Under the pieces are notes generated by a model. The model ran no database searches. It saw only the letters and a program-made list of their open reading frames with translations, and was not told the DNA's origin. From positions 11,917,501-11,981,500 of the forward strand of contig NC_071335.1 in assembly GCF_027744825.2 (NCBI RefSeq): 64,000 nucleotides of DNA, in the 5' to 3' direction. Source of the stretch: Synchiropus splendidus. Its lineage: Eukaryota; Chordata; Actinopteri; Syngnathiformes; Callionymidae. Every line of letters starts with the position of its first letter. The first letter of the stretch is position 1. Of the stretch, positions 1 through 11,907 are shown one piece after another. The position numbers and the translations under genes were made by a program.

Positions 1-2880
1 TATGGCCCCTGGGGCCACAATTTCCTCAGGTCTGTCTTAAGCAGTTAGTTTAAATGTTTGTTGTATTGTTATGATTCCAGATATACTTTGTGTATTTAAA
101 GAGGAACACAATTTAGGCCAATACAATATCAATGAGCAGCTTCATGGTGCAGTTTAAGGCAGAATTCGGACGGAGCAAAATGAAACCACAGGTTGTCATG
201 TGACTCACTTTATTCATGTGTTAATATCCAGAGAAAGAAATAATCACAGATGGAATAGGTTAAACACACTCCAACAGTGTGGTGGATTCGACACGCACGA
301 CAAAAATAGAGATGCAAATGAATGAATTAATGCACGTTGAAGAAGACAGGAGATGAGGCGCTCCTCATGGTAATCGATGTTTTAGCAACTGACATGATGT
401 GTAGGCGTCAAGAATAAATAGATATTTTGACCTACTTTCACTCCAGTTCAGCGTCTATATCGAGATTCCCCCGGATTTTAAATGCCATAAAAGTCCAAGG
501 AAATGGCCGCCTTTCAGGATTTATTAGACGGATCCTTCTATCGTGGCCATTTAGAAACACAAAGCGGGTCTGTGCAGCACAATGCTACGTTTCAGGTGAT
601 AGAGGAGGAGAGTTGCCGTTCACACATTGATACGTCCTGCTGAGATTGTCCACTAAACTGCAGACATGAAGCGAGCAAAAGGCTACGTTGGACTGAGTTA
701 AAAGCCAAGTCATTAGGGCGGACATACGGGACGGAAAAAGAGTACGGAAAATTGAATTATTTCAATAATGTCGCCCTGGATAGACACTCTCGTTGGATGG
801 CTCTTCTCAAAGGCATTAGTTTGCAGTTATAGGCGGCAGATCTTTCCAACATGGGCAGCCTTTTATTTCACAGGCTCCAAAATATGAGGAGAGTTTAGTT
901 CTGTGTTTCCAGGTGACAGGAAATGAGTATTTTCTTCTTCTCTGTTTCAAACAGTTCAGGCGCCACAGTGGTCTTTTGACATGTCTTTCTTTCTTACAAC
1001 TTCAATGAATGATTTTTTACTTCAATCTCCTCACTTCTCTTGACATTTTCATTACTTACATTATAATGGGGAACATCACAAATTTCATTTAGATAGTTCA
1101 TTATGCCATGAGTTTTTCAGGAGTGACAGGCAACAATGTCATGTAGAGTACAGTGACTTATAATGGGTTTGACCAACCATCTTGCTGCTATACAGCAAAG
1201 TCAGGAAGAGGGTGTCAGGATCTACCCTCTGTGTGAATTATGAATTGAATTATGCATTAAGTCAAGGGTCGTCTATAGTTTTGGAGAGATCAACAGTAAT
1301 AACCACTGATCCATAAACTTGTTGCACACTATTCCCATTTGATTTTTATCTGTGAGACAATAGAACAAGCATATTACAGGCAATAGCTTGCAAGCTAACC
1401 CATTTCCAAACTATCTTGAAAAATCCACGACAGTATTACTGGCAATTACATAACCTCATAACCAATATTACATGCACGATTCCATCTTCAATTTCTGGCA
1501 AAACATCCCAGACTAAAAACAACACGATCTTTCCACAAACTCCATCCTACTACGGCCACCATTTACTCTATGTGGTTGCAACAAGGTCAATTTTGCGCCC
1601 TCTGTCATTTTTATTTTTATCCCGAGGGTTTTCCTAAAGTGTAGAACTGAGTCTAAATTTAGACTGGCATTACAGTTAAGGGTGTTGATGACTCACCCCA
1701 TATGTGCAAGTCTGCTGTTTTCCTATACAGGCAGAAGTCACACCGCTGCTTGGAGCAGGTTAGAAAGTGTCGAGAGGGAAAATGAAACCAAACCAAACCC
1801 CCAGATGTAATTAGAAACATCTGCATGGATCATGAGAGAGCAGACACGTCCCTCATCCTTAATGTGGAATATATGATTTACAGTTGATCAACTTCTCCCT
1901 GCAGCGATGGAAAACCAATAAAAAAAATCATTTTGCTTATTCACTTGAATAAAGCGCATGGCAGCAGCGGTGTAGCGCACGGAAACATCAGCGGAGCGCG
2001 GAAAAACTGGAGATTTCTGACGGACACATCTTCTATTAATTGATTCACTGACACTTACACTGTACAGATATTACTGTTGACAACCATCCAAGTAACTGTG
2101 GACCGCTGATGCTGCACATTTGGTAGCACCTGCAGTACAATGCGCATAAATGCTGTGGGACTGAGGAGGTCGCGGGATCGGAATGTGGCATTGATGTATC
2201 CACCAACCTTCAGGAATGAGCTCTGGGAATCTCAGAGAGATTTGGATGGATTTAACCGATTGTTGCAGGACAGATAGCACGTCGAGGATGGATGAGCTCC
2301 CTGGAGCTTTACATGTTCGGCGGTTTGTGTAATAGCTGCAGTGCACATGCATTTATTCATAGATATATATTTATTTATGACACTGTGCCTTATCCTCCCC
2401 AGCGTACCTCGACAAGTTTGTGTGAGTGTGACTCCCTGGGGGCCTCCCATCTCTGTCCATCAGTCTTGACAGGATGCCATGCCATTCGTGTGTCCACGCA
2501 GGCTACTATGGCCCGCAGCCATGGAGAACGATGTAAAGACGAATGGCCTCATTATTGCTATTGTCTCTGCAGGTTTGTGTGTGAGCGTACATGCATATAC
2601 GTGTGACCATTAGCCGGATGTTCCTCTGAGGTATTCAGGTTAATAAAAGGGCTTTGCGATCACTCTGCCGAATATAGACTGATGGGATGTTTTAGTACAC
2701 GAGCTTCCTCTTTCTCCGAAGGGTGTGAGCAAATGTTGATAGCGGCTAACCCAATGTTTTCTGGGGATGGTCATAAAATGACACTCTAAGCTGCCATTTA
2801 ACATCAGATGTGATATAACCCCTGATCCGGACAGAAATACAACCCGATGGATCTAAATTGGGTTAGTTTTAAAAATGATT

Positions 2881-2980
2881 CACCCTCACTCCCATGGTGT
2901 AGTATATTGACGCTGGGAAAGTGAACGTTTGAGTCCTATAGTAACGCCAAGGGCAGCCTTCTGCGTTGCATGTTGACACA
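2881..2980 (+). repeat. dispersed repeat, copy A
   Basis: CCTATAGTAACGCCAAGGGC then AGCCTTCTGCGTTGCATGTT matches 18340-18370 (CCTATAGTGACGCCAAAGGC, AGCCTTCTACGCTGCATGTT) in the same orientation. The element type is not known to me. Confidence 0.7.
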
Positions 2981-5900
2981 ATGTTCTCTGTAGGAGGCAT
3001 TACAGAGACGTTGGGAAGCTCTCTTAACTGAGTTATATCGGATGTCACTTGCCATACGTACAGTATAACCCCTTATTGGCATCCCATGCCTTGCCTAACC
3101 CAAACCTCTGTCTTTCTTTTATGTGACCATCTTCCTTCCATTTAAAAAAAACAAAAAAACAAAGCAGCATCCCATAATAACGATACAAATACATGGGAGG
3201 GAAACTTGCTCAACAAATTCCCATACACACCGGACATGTGTGCAAATGGCATGCGGTCCAGATGGCTGCTCTGTTTACTCACAAACACAGTGGAATTTGG
3301 ATTGTTAGTCTAGGACCTGAGGTTGAACCTCTAGCCTCGTCCCTGCCTGGATATTTATTTACCAAAAGCAATCCACTTTGTCAATAGAGCTCAGATGAGA
3401 GGCACCAAACGTCCCCGCAAAACTATGACGGACCTGATCTGCCAAACCAGAGCATAGACCCAACATAGATTGTCGAATTGGTGTGTCAGCCATGACAGCC
3501 CATCAATAACCAGAATGTGGACAGATGTCACCAGGCTCTGAGGGTTTGGTACTGTGGAGTTTTTTTTCCCTGCGAGTCCTTCACCACCCTCAATCACCTG
3601 TCATATTTTTAAAGTCAGAAACTTCTCCCCAATACTAGTGGTTGCACTTGACGCCAGAAGTGTGGCAGCTAAAGATGCACACAATAGTGGAGGCAGAAAA
3701 GCTCATTTGAAAAACACGACCTACTGTACAGCCACTGCGATCCATGCATATCTATAATCCGGCATGAGACCTGACTGCTTCAGCAGTTATTTGAAACAGT
3801 TTCATTATTCCTGTTGTCCTCAAGCATGCAATTATCTGTGGGATCTGGGATCAATGTGAAGGGTAAAAGCCGAGCCTATGAAGTTAAACACAAATGAATA
3901 ATTGAATAGCAATGCTGCGGTGCTTCTGCAATTTGCCAGAAAGTAAAACAAGGAAGTTCAAAGGGCCGACAAAAAGAACGATGTTTTGCGATGAAGATGA
4001 CTGTAGGTTAAACTGAAGAGGATGTCGGTTAACGTCTGAAAGCGAATTTCGCACTCCACCGTGCGTTTTGTCTTCCACTGGCAGGTTGAACTGGCTGCTT
4101 CCTCAGGCAGGATGTGGACTGCTAATGACTGCTTACAGTACAGCTGTTCATATTTTTAGATGATGATATTCAGCACTTGAAGGGTAATGAAATGTTTTCC
4201 AGCGGGAGACCAGAGCAGAACAGAACCTCAATGGAATGCTTGATAGACTGTGACAATTCCTGGTGATCAGGCTCATTGTTCGCCTGAATGGTGCGACAAT
4301 AAATGGCTGATGGGTCTCTGAAAAGCATCCTCAAAGTCCATCACGACCTTTGATATCAGTATTGACAGTTTTTAAAAAGGATTTCAAACTATCACATTGA
4401 ACTAAAGTCTGTTATAAGAACTGCATTTTCGTGTCCGCTTTCGTGCTGCTGTGATGAACGTTCAGCGAGACGCACATGTAAGCACGTGTGTTTCTGATAG
4501 ACATGTAAAGTATGAAAAGACAGTACTCAAGTGACCACAAGGTGGATGCAGAAAGAAAAACATAAAGGCTTAGGCTTCATCTGAACTGAGACCCAGGGCT
4601 GCCCTCGCCGAACTGAATTGATCAGTTGGCGCAATGTATAGTTATTGTCTGCAACTACTTTGCCACTGAGTATTTGTCAAATTTTTTAAAGGCTGTATTT
4701 ACACACCAAGGAAGCTCTGACGCAGTGACCTCTGGAAGACGATTACAGCCAACACACAGCTCTTTTCCATTGAGAAAAGAGAAAAGGCTCCAGGCTGGAT
4801 GGAGTTTCAACGTGCCATTAAATTCAAAATAAAAGTTATACTGAATGTTAACCGTTCACTACCATAATTACATACAGGCCAGCTGGTTTATTTGGATTCC
4901 ACAGCAGCAATTGATTTTGCTCTTAAGTGATGTGAGGGATTTTGACCTTTTCTTTCCAATAAATGCTACGTTTTCAATATTTGACAGTCACTCTACATTA
5001 TTGGAAGTCTTAAATACAAAGTCACTGAATGAAAATAAATAAAATCTCTCATTTTAGTAACAATACAAATGTGTGAAACCCATGGATCATTCAGCATTTA
5101 CTGTACTCGGGTTTTTGGCTAGGAGGGCTACTGGGTGTCCTGCGGACGTGAAAAAATGGACGCCCAGTGTTTCTCAGAAGGACGCCCTACACGTCCAGTT
5201 ATTATTGCCAGTGCCAATGCTCTACTCGCAGTGTCATCACACTGGTTTCCAGTGTTTTTGCCCGGTAATTTCACCGCATATCATCGAAATCTCCTTTTTT
5301 TGGCGTAGCCTGGCCACAGTAGTTGTTTACAGGCGTAAGTCGTGACACTTGCGCCATGTAAGCGCCCCGTGATTTATGGGATGTCTGATTCTGATGACTT
5401 GAGGAAACCGCAAATAAGTTCTAAACTTTGAACAATCGTTTACAATACTAACTCATAGATTTTTATTTAGTAGTATTTTGCCGTTTCTTTTGGCACAAAG
5501 CTCGCTCCTCCTGCTCTCGCTGCCAGCTGTGCTGTGCTGCGAGCTGTGCTGGGGAGCGGTGCGGTTTGCTGCATGGCACACAAAATAGCTTAACAGGGAT
5601 CGAAATTCACCTGATTCTATTTCTTTCATCAAGAGGCAAGCCTTCATATATATATTTTTAATTTGAATGAATGGATGTTCAATGTGTGAAAGTTTAGAAA
5701 ACAGAATCACAGCTGATACAACTGTTGCTTGTCTTGCCGAAAATATATAAAGAAGAAGACGAACAAAAATGTAGAATTTTATCTTGTAGTAAGGGAAAGA
5801 ATCATCATAAAAATATGTTTTTGGTTTTTATTAGTCAGGGTCAGCTGAGTAATGCAGCTGCCCAGGAGACCCCTGCATCTGAAAGTGTTGGCAACAGCTC

Positions 5901-6484
5901 CTGAGTTCATTCATCTCCGTTTCTTATTTGACTCAAAGTTATTTTTGTACAGACAGATGTTTACCACTTGATTTTTAACAAAGCAAATTGTTAAGTCAGT
6001 CGTTGACATGGTGTGTTGGGAAGCAATTGTGCGGGAGCGGGGCTATAGATGCCCTGTTTCAAAATCCTAGCTAAAAGCCTGACTGTACTGCGACGTCTGT
6101 GCTTATGAATCTGCTCTGTGTTCGCGTGGTCCCAGAGCAGAAGTTACCTGAATGACCCCGGCTCTCTGCTATCACATGTTTAGATTCATTGAAGTTAACA
6201 AAAAAAAAAAAATATTTAAGAGCAACTCTTTTACTTCCCAAATAATATTTAAAAACTGCCTTAATATTAATAGATGAAGTACAGTCTTGTTGCTTATCCA
6301 TCATGCAGAAACAACTGCTTGCAGCTTGACCTTCAATTCTTCCATTGATTTTAGAAATGTTCATATGAAAGCTAAAACCCTCCCACATTAGGTAAAATAT
6401 CCAAAATAAATTTGCTTCACTGTAAAAATTTCGATCATTTACTGAACACAAAAAGGTCTGATTTTGGCAAGACAGAAGTTTTGA

Positions 6485-6720
6485 GAGTTTTGAGAAGAAA
6501 GTCTTACATGCCTCCTAGAGTTCATCCCGGTTCTTACGGTAGGTTCACTGTTGCACGCTTCCTCTTCCATTCTACGCCAGACATGCTCTATGATGCACGT
6601 GTTTAGTGACTGAGCTGGCAAGTCCTGGAGCACCTTCTTCTTCATGACTCTTAGGCAAGTTGTCAGAGGTCAAGTGGCAGTTGATGTGAAGGCCTGATGT
6701 GCTGGGGTTCTTTTTATACA
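6485..6720 (-). pseudogene. Tc1/mariner-like transposase relic (C-terminal part)
   Basis: One minus frame reads KVLQDLPAQSLNTCIIEHVW, followed by RRMEEEA. This resembles the Tc1-family block PAQSPDLNPIEHVW that carries the last catalytic region. An upstream frame contains TSDNLPK, resembling QQDNxPxHT. The frame is interrupted, so it is a dead fragment inside the intron. Confidence 0.55.
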
Positions 6721-7018
6721 CAGCTGAGGCTGTATGGTAATGTCGGCATGCAAGGTGAATGGGAAATTATAAACCAGGCATCAAGACTTTTCAAGACTCG
6801 GCGGGCTTTGCCAAACTTCTCAGCATTTTGGTTCGGCACCAAAGCATTACTTTAAAAACTGCGGGGATGGATTTTGGCCAATATTTTTGCCAGGGACTGC
6901 AGAAGTGATGTTTTTCTTTATAGTTAGTAGAATAGAAACTGTCAGAAAAGAGCCGACCAGCGTGTGTGACATGTATTCTGCTTCCATCGTGCTTCCATGC
7001 CCACAGCAGGCAGCCCAC

Positions 7019-7211
7019 CTTAGTATTTCCTTAGAGTGTCCAGTGTTGGCGCTCTTCTTGTCAGGAGTGCCCATGCAGCTGGACTTCAGCAGGGTGTGTG
7101 GCCCCCGGTCCAGCATCATGGTGGAGGTGGCAGTAGCGATGACAGCAACCGCATCCCGAACTCTGGCCTCGATGTTGTAATCCCATTCGTCATACGACAC
7201 AGAGATGAGCC
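7019..7211 (-). CDS. grin2b: grin2b coding exon: ATD segment with YDEW motif and KSSC cysteine (partial gene)
   Basis: This 193-nt exon continues the amino-terminal domain of an NMDA receptor GluN2B subunit, a postsynaptic glutamate-gated cation channel. The acceptor is a pyrimidine-rich tract ending CTCCAG, and the donor is AAG|GTGGGC. It enters in phase 1, completing a Gly codon (G|GG), and leaves in phase 2. The peptide starts [11 protein letters not shown] and continues through [10 protein letters not shown] to LKSSC. This matches human GluN2B residues 277-321 ([11 protein letters not shown]...EPKSSC). The Glu of YDEW aligns with the zinc ligand E284. The Cys of KSSC aligns with C321, which pairs with C86 in the first exon. 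After that Cys the loop diverges and is three residues longer than in human. The next exon (expected to encode NVTFEG...) is not found between here and base 1, so the gene runs off the left edge. Assignment to GluN2B is secure; the ohnolog is not. Confidence 0.93.
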
Positions 7212-8000
7212 CTGGAGAGAGGAGGGAGCAGCTGAGGAAAAAAACAAAAAAAAGGAAGCCCGGCGACCATCCGAAAGTGGAAAGATTATATAAAATTACT
7301 AGCTTTTCAGGGTAGAGAAAGAGTTGAGAAATGAAAAGTGCAATCAACCTTGGGATATTTTAATTTGTTCCGAGCACAAGTGGAGCTGCAGAGTATTAAA
7401 ATGCTCAAAGGATCAAGACTGCATGATGAAGTTTGAGCCCCAGACGAGTGTGTGGTTGTCCTCGGCTTATTCTCTGGTGTTTGGTTCTTCAAGCATGATG
7501 AACTGCTGGCTATCACATGCCAACATCAATTTCCTGCAACTGTAAACAGTGGTGCTTTCAGGTCAGTGGCCAGCGCTATTTTGGAGGACTGCGTTCTCAC
7601 AGTTTAAACCTACACAGTAGATCAAGCGGAAAAAGGGGAATTTTCAGCCTGTTAGCCGCGGCATCGAGCCCGGATATTGTGACTTCTTCATAGGTTTAAA
7701 AAGATAGGCTGCGATCTATCAGCGTGATTTTAATCTCCTCCGGAGAATTTTTGTTTCCAAGTGGAGAGAAATTATTATGCATCATGTCACTGACAGGAGC
7801 AGCAGAGAACATTTGCATGTACACAAACAAGCCCATCTGTCGTCTGTGCCGCAACACAAATGTGAAACTTAAAACAATCCCAAAGTGCAACTGACTCATA
7901 TATCACCATTATAAATATATTGTCTTCTCAGCATTTGATTTAGACCTGTCAAATCTTTCCTGAAAACATTCAACAGATTCCTGGAGGGTTGGTCCTTTAC
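7212..8000 (-). other. grin2b: grin2b intron, 789 bp, phase 1
   Basis: The donor is ATAG|GTAAAG at the high-coordinate end and the acceptor is a long C/T tract ending CTCCAG. It splits a Gly codon between FPIG and LISV. Open frames inside it are short and match nothing I recognise. In the mammalian gene I recall no intron here. Confidence 0.85.
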
Positions 8001-8271
8001 CTATTGGGAAGACAGACGGGACGTAGTCTGCGTCTCCGGCCACCAGCGACGGCACGATCCAGGTGAAGCCGTAGCCGGTCAGGCCCACAGAGTGCGCCAC
8101 CTCAAAGATGGTGGTGGCCTCTTCCTTCGTGCAGTAGAGCAGGATGACTGGACTCTGCAGCTTCTTCAGCTGATTCTGGATCTTGGAGTCTCCATCGTCC
8201 ACAGACATGTCCAGCAGCAGCACTTCCTCCAGCTCCCAGCCGACAAAGCTGTTCTCTATGGTGCTGCGCAG
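8001..8271 (-). CDS. grin2b: grin2b coding exon: ATD core ([16 protein letters not shown]... to FPIG)
   Basis: This 271-nt exon (90 codons plus 1 nt) encodes [20 protein letters not shown] through to VPSVFPIG. It is nearly identical to human GluN2B residues 186-275 and clearly unlike GluN2A, 2C or 2D. It holds the [18 protein letters not shown] segment. The second Glu of KEEAT aligns with E236, a contact of ifenprodil-type inhibitors. The Asp of LVAGD aligns with D265 near the zinc site. The acceptor is inferred from alignment: the intron ends CATGAAG, followed by CTG CGC AGC (L R S, human I R S). The donor is ATAG|GTAAAG. A 1.24-kb intron separates it from the preceding exon and a 0.79-kb intron from the next. 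It acts in the extracellular, bilobed regulatory domain of the receptor. Confidence 0.96.
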
Positions 8272-9512
8272 CTTCATGAGCAGAAACACAGGACATGATA
8301 AGATACATATGCAGTTTTTCATGAATAGAATTACCACAATAATGATTTGGTCTTTTTCATTTTATTTCTATACGCCAAGGGTTTTGATAAAACACATTAT
8401 TTGAATTTTGTTTTTCATTGCATCAATCATTTGTCCAGTGAGCAGCAAGCTCTCTGTGATGTTTTTACAGGAACATCACTCTGTTTTTCCCCCTGCTTTG
8501 TGTTTCAGCGTCAGAGAGCAGCCGTGGCTGCAGGGGACAGAGAAATCTTGATGTCATTCGAAATGGCAGTATTTTTAAAGGCAGAGGATTCAAGCTCAAA
8601 TATCCAAATGTGATGCACAGGACCCACGTTACAGTAGGTGACGCTGCTTCAAGAAAAGATGACCATTTAATTTACACTATTGAATGGATTAGAACAACGG
8701 CAGGAGGGAATCTGCCTGTTGCTCTGGAAGGAAAAGGTTGCCAATAAATCTGTGCCATCTTCCTTAGAAAGGGTGCATTTGTTTTGCTCCTCTTTCTCCT
8801 GCCAGACTTTTGTGAACAGTATTTACTTCTTCATGGCAGATAAATACTGAGCTAAATCAACTTCTATTTTCAAGTATATCTGATATATTGTAGAGCTTTG
8901 AAACCCTAAAAAAAATTCTGGGAGCTGCAAGGGGATTTTTAAAGTTTTTTATTTTTTTTTATATCCCACGTTAGCAAAGCGGAACCAAACAAAATGAAGC
9001 GGCAATCGGTTACTACAGTCCTCATCTGTGCCTCCTGCACACCTGAGATCTGCTCACTTAGTTGGTGCTTTCACATGAGACCTGAAAATCTTCTTTAAAG
9101 CACCTTCACCAAATGGTTACATATGCAACTTCAATTTACATTGTTTTGTCCCTTAATATTGTCTCCCCCCTCCCTCGCAAGGTTTGATCCTCATGATTTC
9201 AATTCATCCTTTTAAAGGCGTCGGAGTCTTTCAACAGGAAGCCATCAGTCAAAGAAAGCAGAGGGAAAACACAACACAGCAGACTCATCGATCAGACGAG
9301 GCTGAGCTTCTCACTTATTACAAACATTAGCGCTCACAGAAACACTTGTGCAGGGTGTTGTCATTTTAGTCAGAGTATGATGATGTATGCTACACTAATC
9401 TTCATAGACACTGAACGCAATTGTGCGGAACAAAATGAGTAAGAGAAAATACTGAATACTACAAAACCTAGCACAGAAACAAAAGCATCTTCAGTTTGTG
9501 ACCTGTCTGTAC
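8272..9512 (-). other. grin2b: grin2b intron, 1241 bp, phase 0
   Basis: It lies between ...DFVNK (donor AAG|GTACAG) and LRSTIENSF (acceptor CATGAAG). It contains A/T runs near 8910-8960 and no other feature I can name. I recall that mammals have no intron at this site. Confidence 0.85.
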
Positions 9513-9656
9513 CTTATTGACAAAGTCTTCGTAGCCAGGGTAATATGTTGTGACGATGGAGAAGATGTTCCAGTCGTACTCCTCCATGATGTTCAACATG
9601 ACCGTGGCCTGCTGCTCAATAGATGGCCCAAACTGGAAAAACATGGAGTGGTCATC
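9513..9656 (-). CDS. grin2b: grin2b coding exon: ATD segment [10 protein letters not shown]...DFVNK
   Basis: This exon is exactly 144 nt (48 codons), phase 0 at both ends. The acceptor is TGTTCCAG|GATGAC and the donor is AATAAG|GTACAG. The peptide begins [20 protein letters not shown] and ends PGYEDFVNK. It aligns without gaps to human GluN2B 138-185 (DESSMFFQFG...GYQDFVNK) with few substitutions. One is at human F176, an ifenprodil-pocket residue: TTYFP in human reads TTYYP here. P177 is kept. The exon follows the first coding exon across a 31.2-kb intron and joins it in frame at K|D, the same junction and phase as in mammals. Confidence 0.96.
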
Positions 9657-11890
9657 CTGGAACAGACAGAGACAGAGGCGCTCAGCGAACAAGGTCATGA
9701 GTCATGCAGCGCGAGGGAGATGCAGAAGGTAGGGCACGGATGATTGTGGAGCGTGTCCAGTGGTTGGCAACAGCCTCGGGAACAAACAGCTATGCCTGCG
9801 CTTTCATTATTCACAGGGGCTCAAAATAAACTTGAATTTAATGTGTAGTATGTCAAAGTAGAACGGGGGATTTCAGACACTGTAGTCTATCTGTAAGGTT
9901 TGATCAGCAGCTATGCTGTTATTTTTGAAACCATAAACACACATTTAAACAATGTGCAGGAAGTATAGTGGGATTCAAATCTTTCTTGCCTCCGCATCGC
10001 GTCCTGACACTTCACTATTTCTGTTTCTTTCTCCTTCTGTCTTCCTTGAGATCACAGGACACATCCAACAAACCTGTGTTCTCAGCCATTTTTTTGGGCT
10101 AAATCAGGGAAGTTTTCTAAAAGTCCCCAAAGTTCTGCTTAGTCACCAGCTCCCCTGTGATTAGCTAAAAACATGGAGCTACATCAAGAGGCTGAGAGTT
10201 TGTCAGTGCAAGTCGTGAAGCATTTCAGGAGGGCAGTGGTTAGACATGCTGTTATTTTTGTGTCACATTCATATTCTGCACTCAAACTGTGTTTTTCATT
10301 CTCCGAAGAAGGTGAATTATTGCGACATAGTTTGGGTGCAAAGAGAGTTCAAGAGCAAAGCTGAAGCAACCAGTTTTGACTCTAGATAGGAATAAAATGT
10401 GCCAAATTCTGCACAAAAAAGGCACCCTGTAGTAGTATTGCATCACATCAGGTCATGAAGCAAACACCTGTATCCTGACTGACTTACAATGGAGCATGCA
10501 GCTCCTCAATTTAAACACAGTCTCAAACTCCATTGTCATAGCATACTGGGTGGCTGATAATACTTCACAGCTTTCAAGCTTTTTGTTCAGGCAGTACCTT
10601 TCTGGGCCTCATATTATTCATAGTACGGGACAGAAAAAGAAATGCACAGTCAGACCTTGTTGTCAAAACAGTTCTCCTTCAAGATCGACGCAAGAACGTT
10701 CCCAAAATTTGGGCAATAGATAGCAAAAGGCAGCTCAACCAGCTGTGTGGAACAGCCAACCAACTCATAGTGACATAAAAGTCTGGATGGATTTTTCACA
10801 AGTGACTTGAAGCGACAAGGCAGCGGTCCTGAATGCAGCGCAGAGTCAGGGAGGATTACCAAATTAGAATGATGAATGGAGCCCTTGATGTGTTTGGGCT
10901 CCATTGTTTGCATTAACAAAGGTCTTCGCTTGACTTCAGCAGGTGCCACGCTGGTTTGTGTTGCCCTGTTGTATCATAATCAGCTGAGTACAAGGATTTC
11001 AGCTGCTATGCAGCGCTGTTTCACTCAGGAAAACAGGAAAACAAGAGAAACAATTGAGTCAAACTAGCAAATTATTGTCTGAGTAAAACCAGTTGGAGCT
11101 ACAACAGGTAAATAAATTATTGTTTATTTAGGGTAATAATAGGTTCCCTATTCTAAAGTGTGACCGTGTCATGAGATGTTGACTCCATCTGCCTTCTGAG
11201 AGGACACAACTGTGTGGGAGCTTCCCTGCTTGGTACCTGTAAGGATTTGAGTGAGGTCATCAGCTACCTGTGATGTCGCTTAGTGTTTTCGTTGTTATGC
11301 CCCAAAGCAGTACAGGTTGGTATGGAAAACTGGGAACACAGAGTCATATACAATAGTATCAAGGGCATAATTTTATGCATGAAATTAATGAAAATTTGGT
11401 TGAAAAAAATGCAATTCTGAATCAATTTGTAAGGTGCTGATGTTTTGAGGGGCTTTCTGGACGTGGGAAAAAAAGTTAAGGATTTAAATTTACAATGACA
11501 GAGCAAAAAGTATCCAGGAATTCACACCTCAATTAATAATACTGAGCATTTAAAATGCACTTTGAAATGGGTTGTACACAGGAAAGGCACCGTTTTTATA
11601 GAATGTCCCCAGTGGGCCTTGAGAAATGCGGCTGCACGCTCGCACTCAGACTGATGTTGACCACACACGTGTCAAACGTAGAGTAAATCATACGTGTTGT
11701 TTTATGCAGCGGGGTGGTCATGCACTTCACATCAGAGCTATTCTCTCCTCTTCCCCTGCAGGGACACAAGTGATCTGTCACCAACATTTCTCTGGAACAA
11801 GTTAATAACGTCGGGAGTCACGTGATCATGGAGCGAAATCTAGTGAAAAAAATCCAGAGATTGCGGTTGTCTATTGATGTGTTTTCCCTT

Positions 11891-11907
11891 GAGAGAGAGA
11901 GAGAGAG
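11891..11907. repeat. (GA)n short microsatellite
   Basis: Eight GA units inside the large intron. Confidence 0.85.

Larger units (their letters stand above)
1..7018 (-). other. grin2b: partial downstream grin2b intron
   Basis: The sequence following the phase-2 donor at 7018 shows no match to the expected next exon (NVTFEGRNLSF..., YQMHPKLV). It contains a Tc1-like relic (6485-6720), one copy of a dispersed repeat (2881-2980) and a GACGC-containing stretch around 5130-5340 that may be another old repeat. Nothing else can be supported. Confidence 0.75.
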
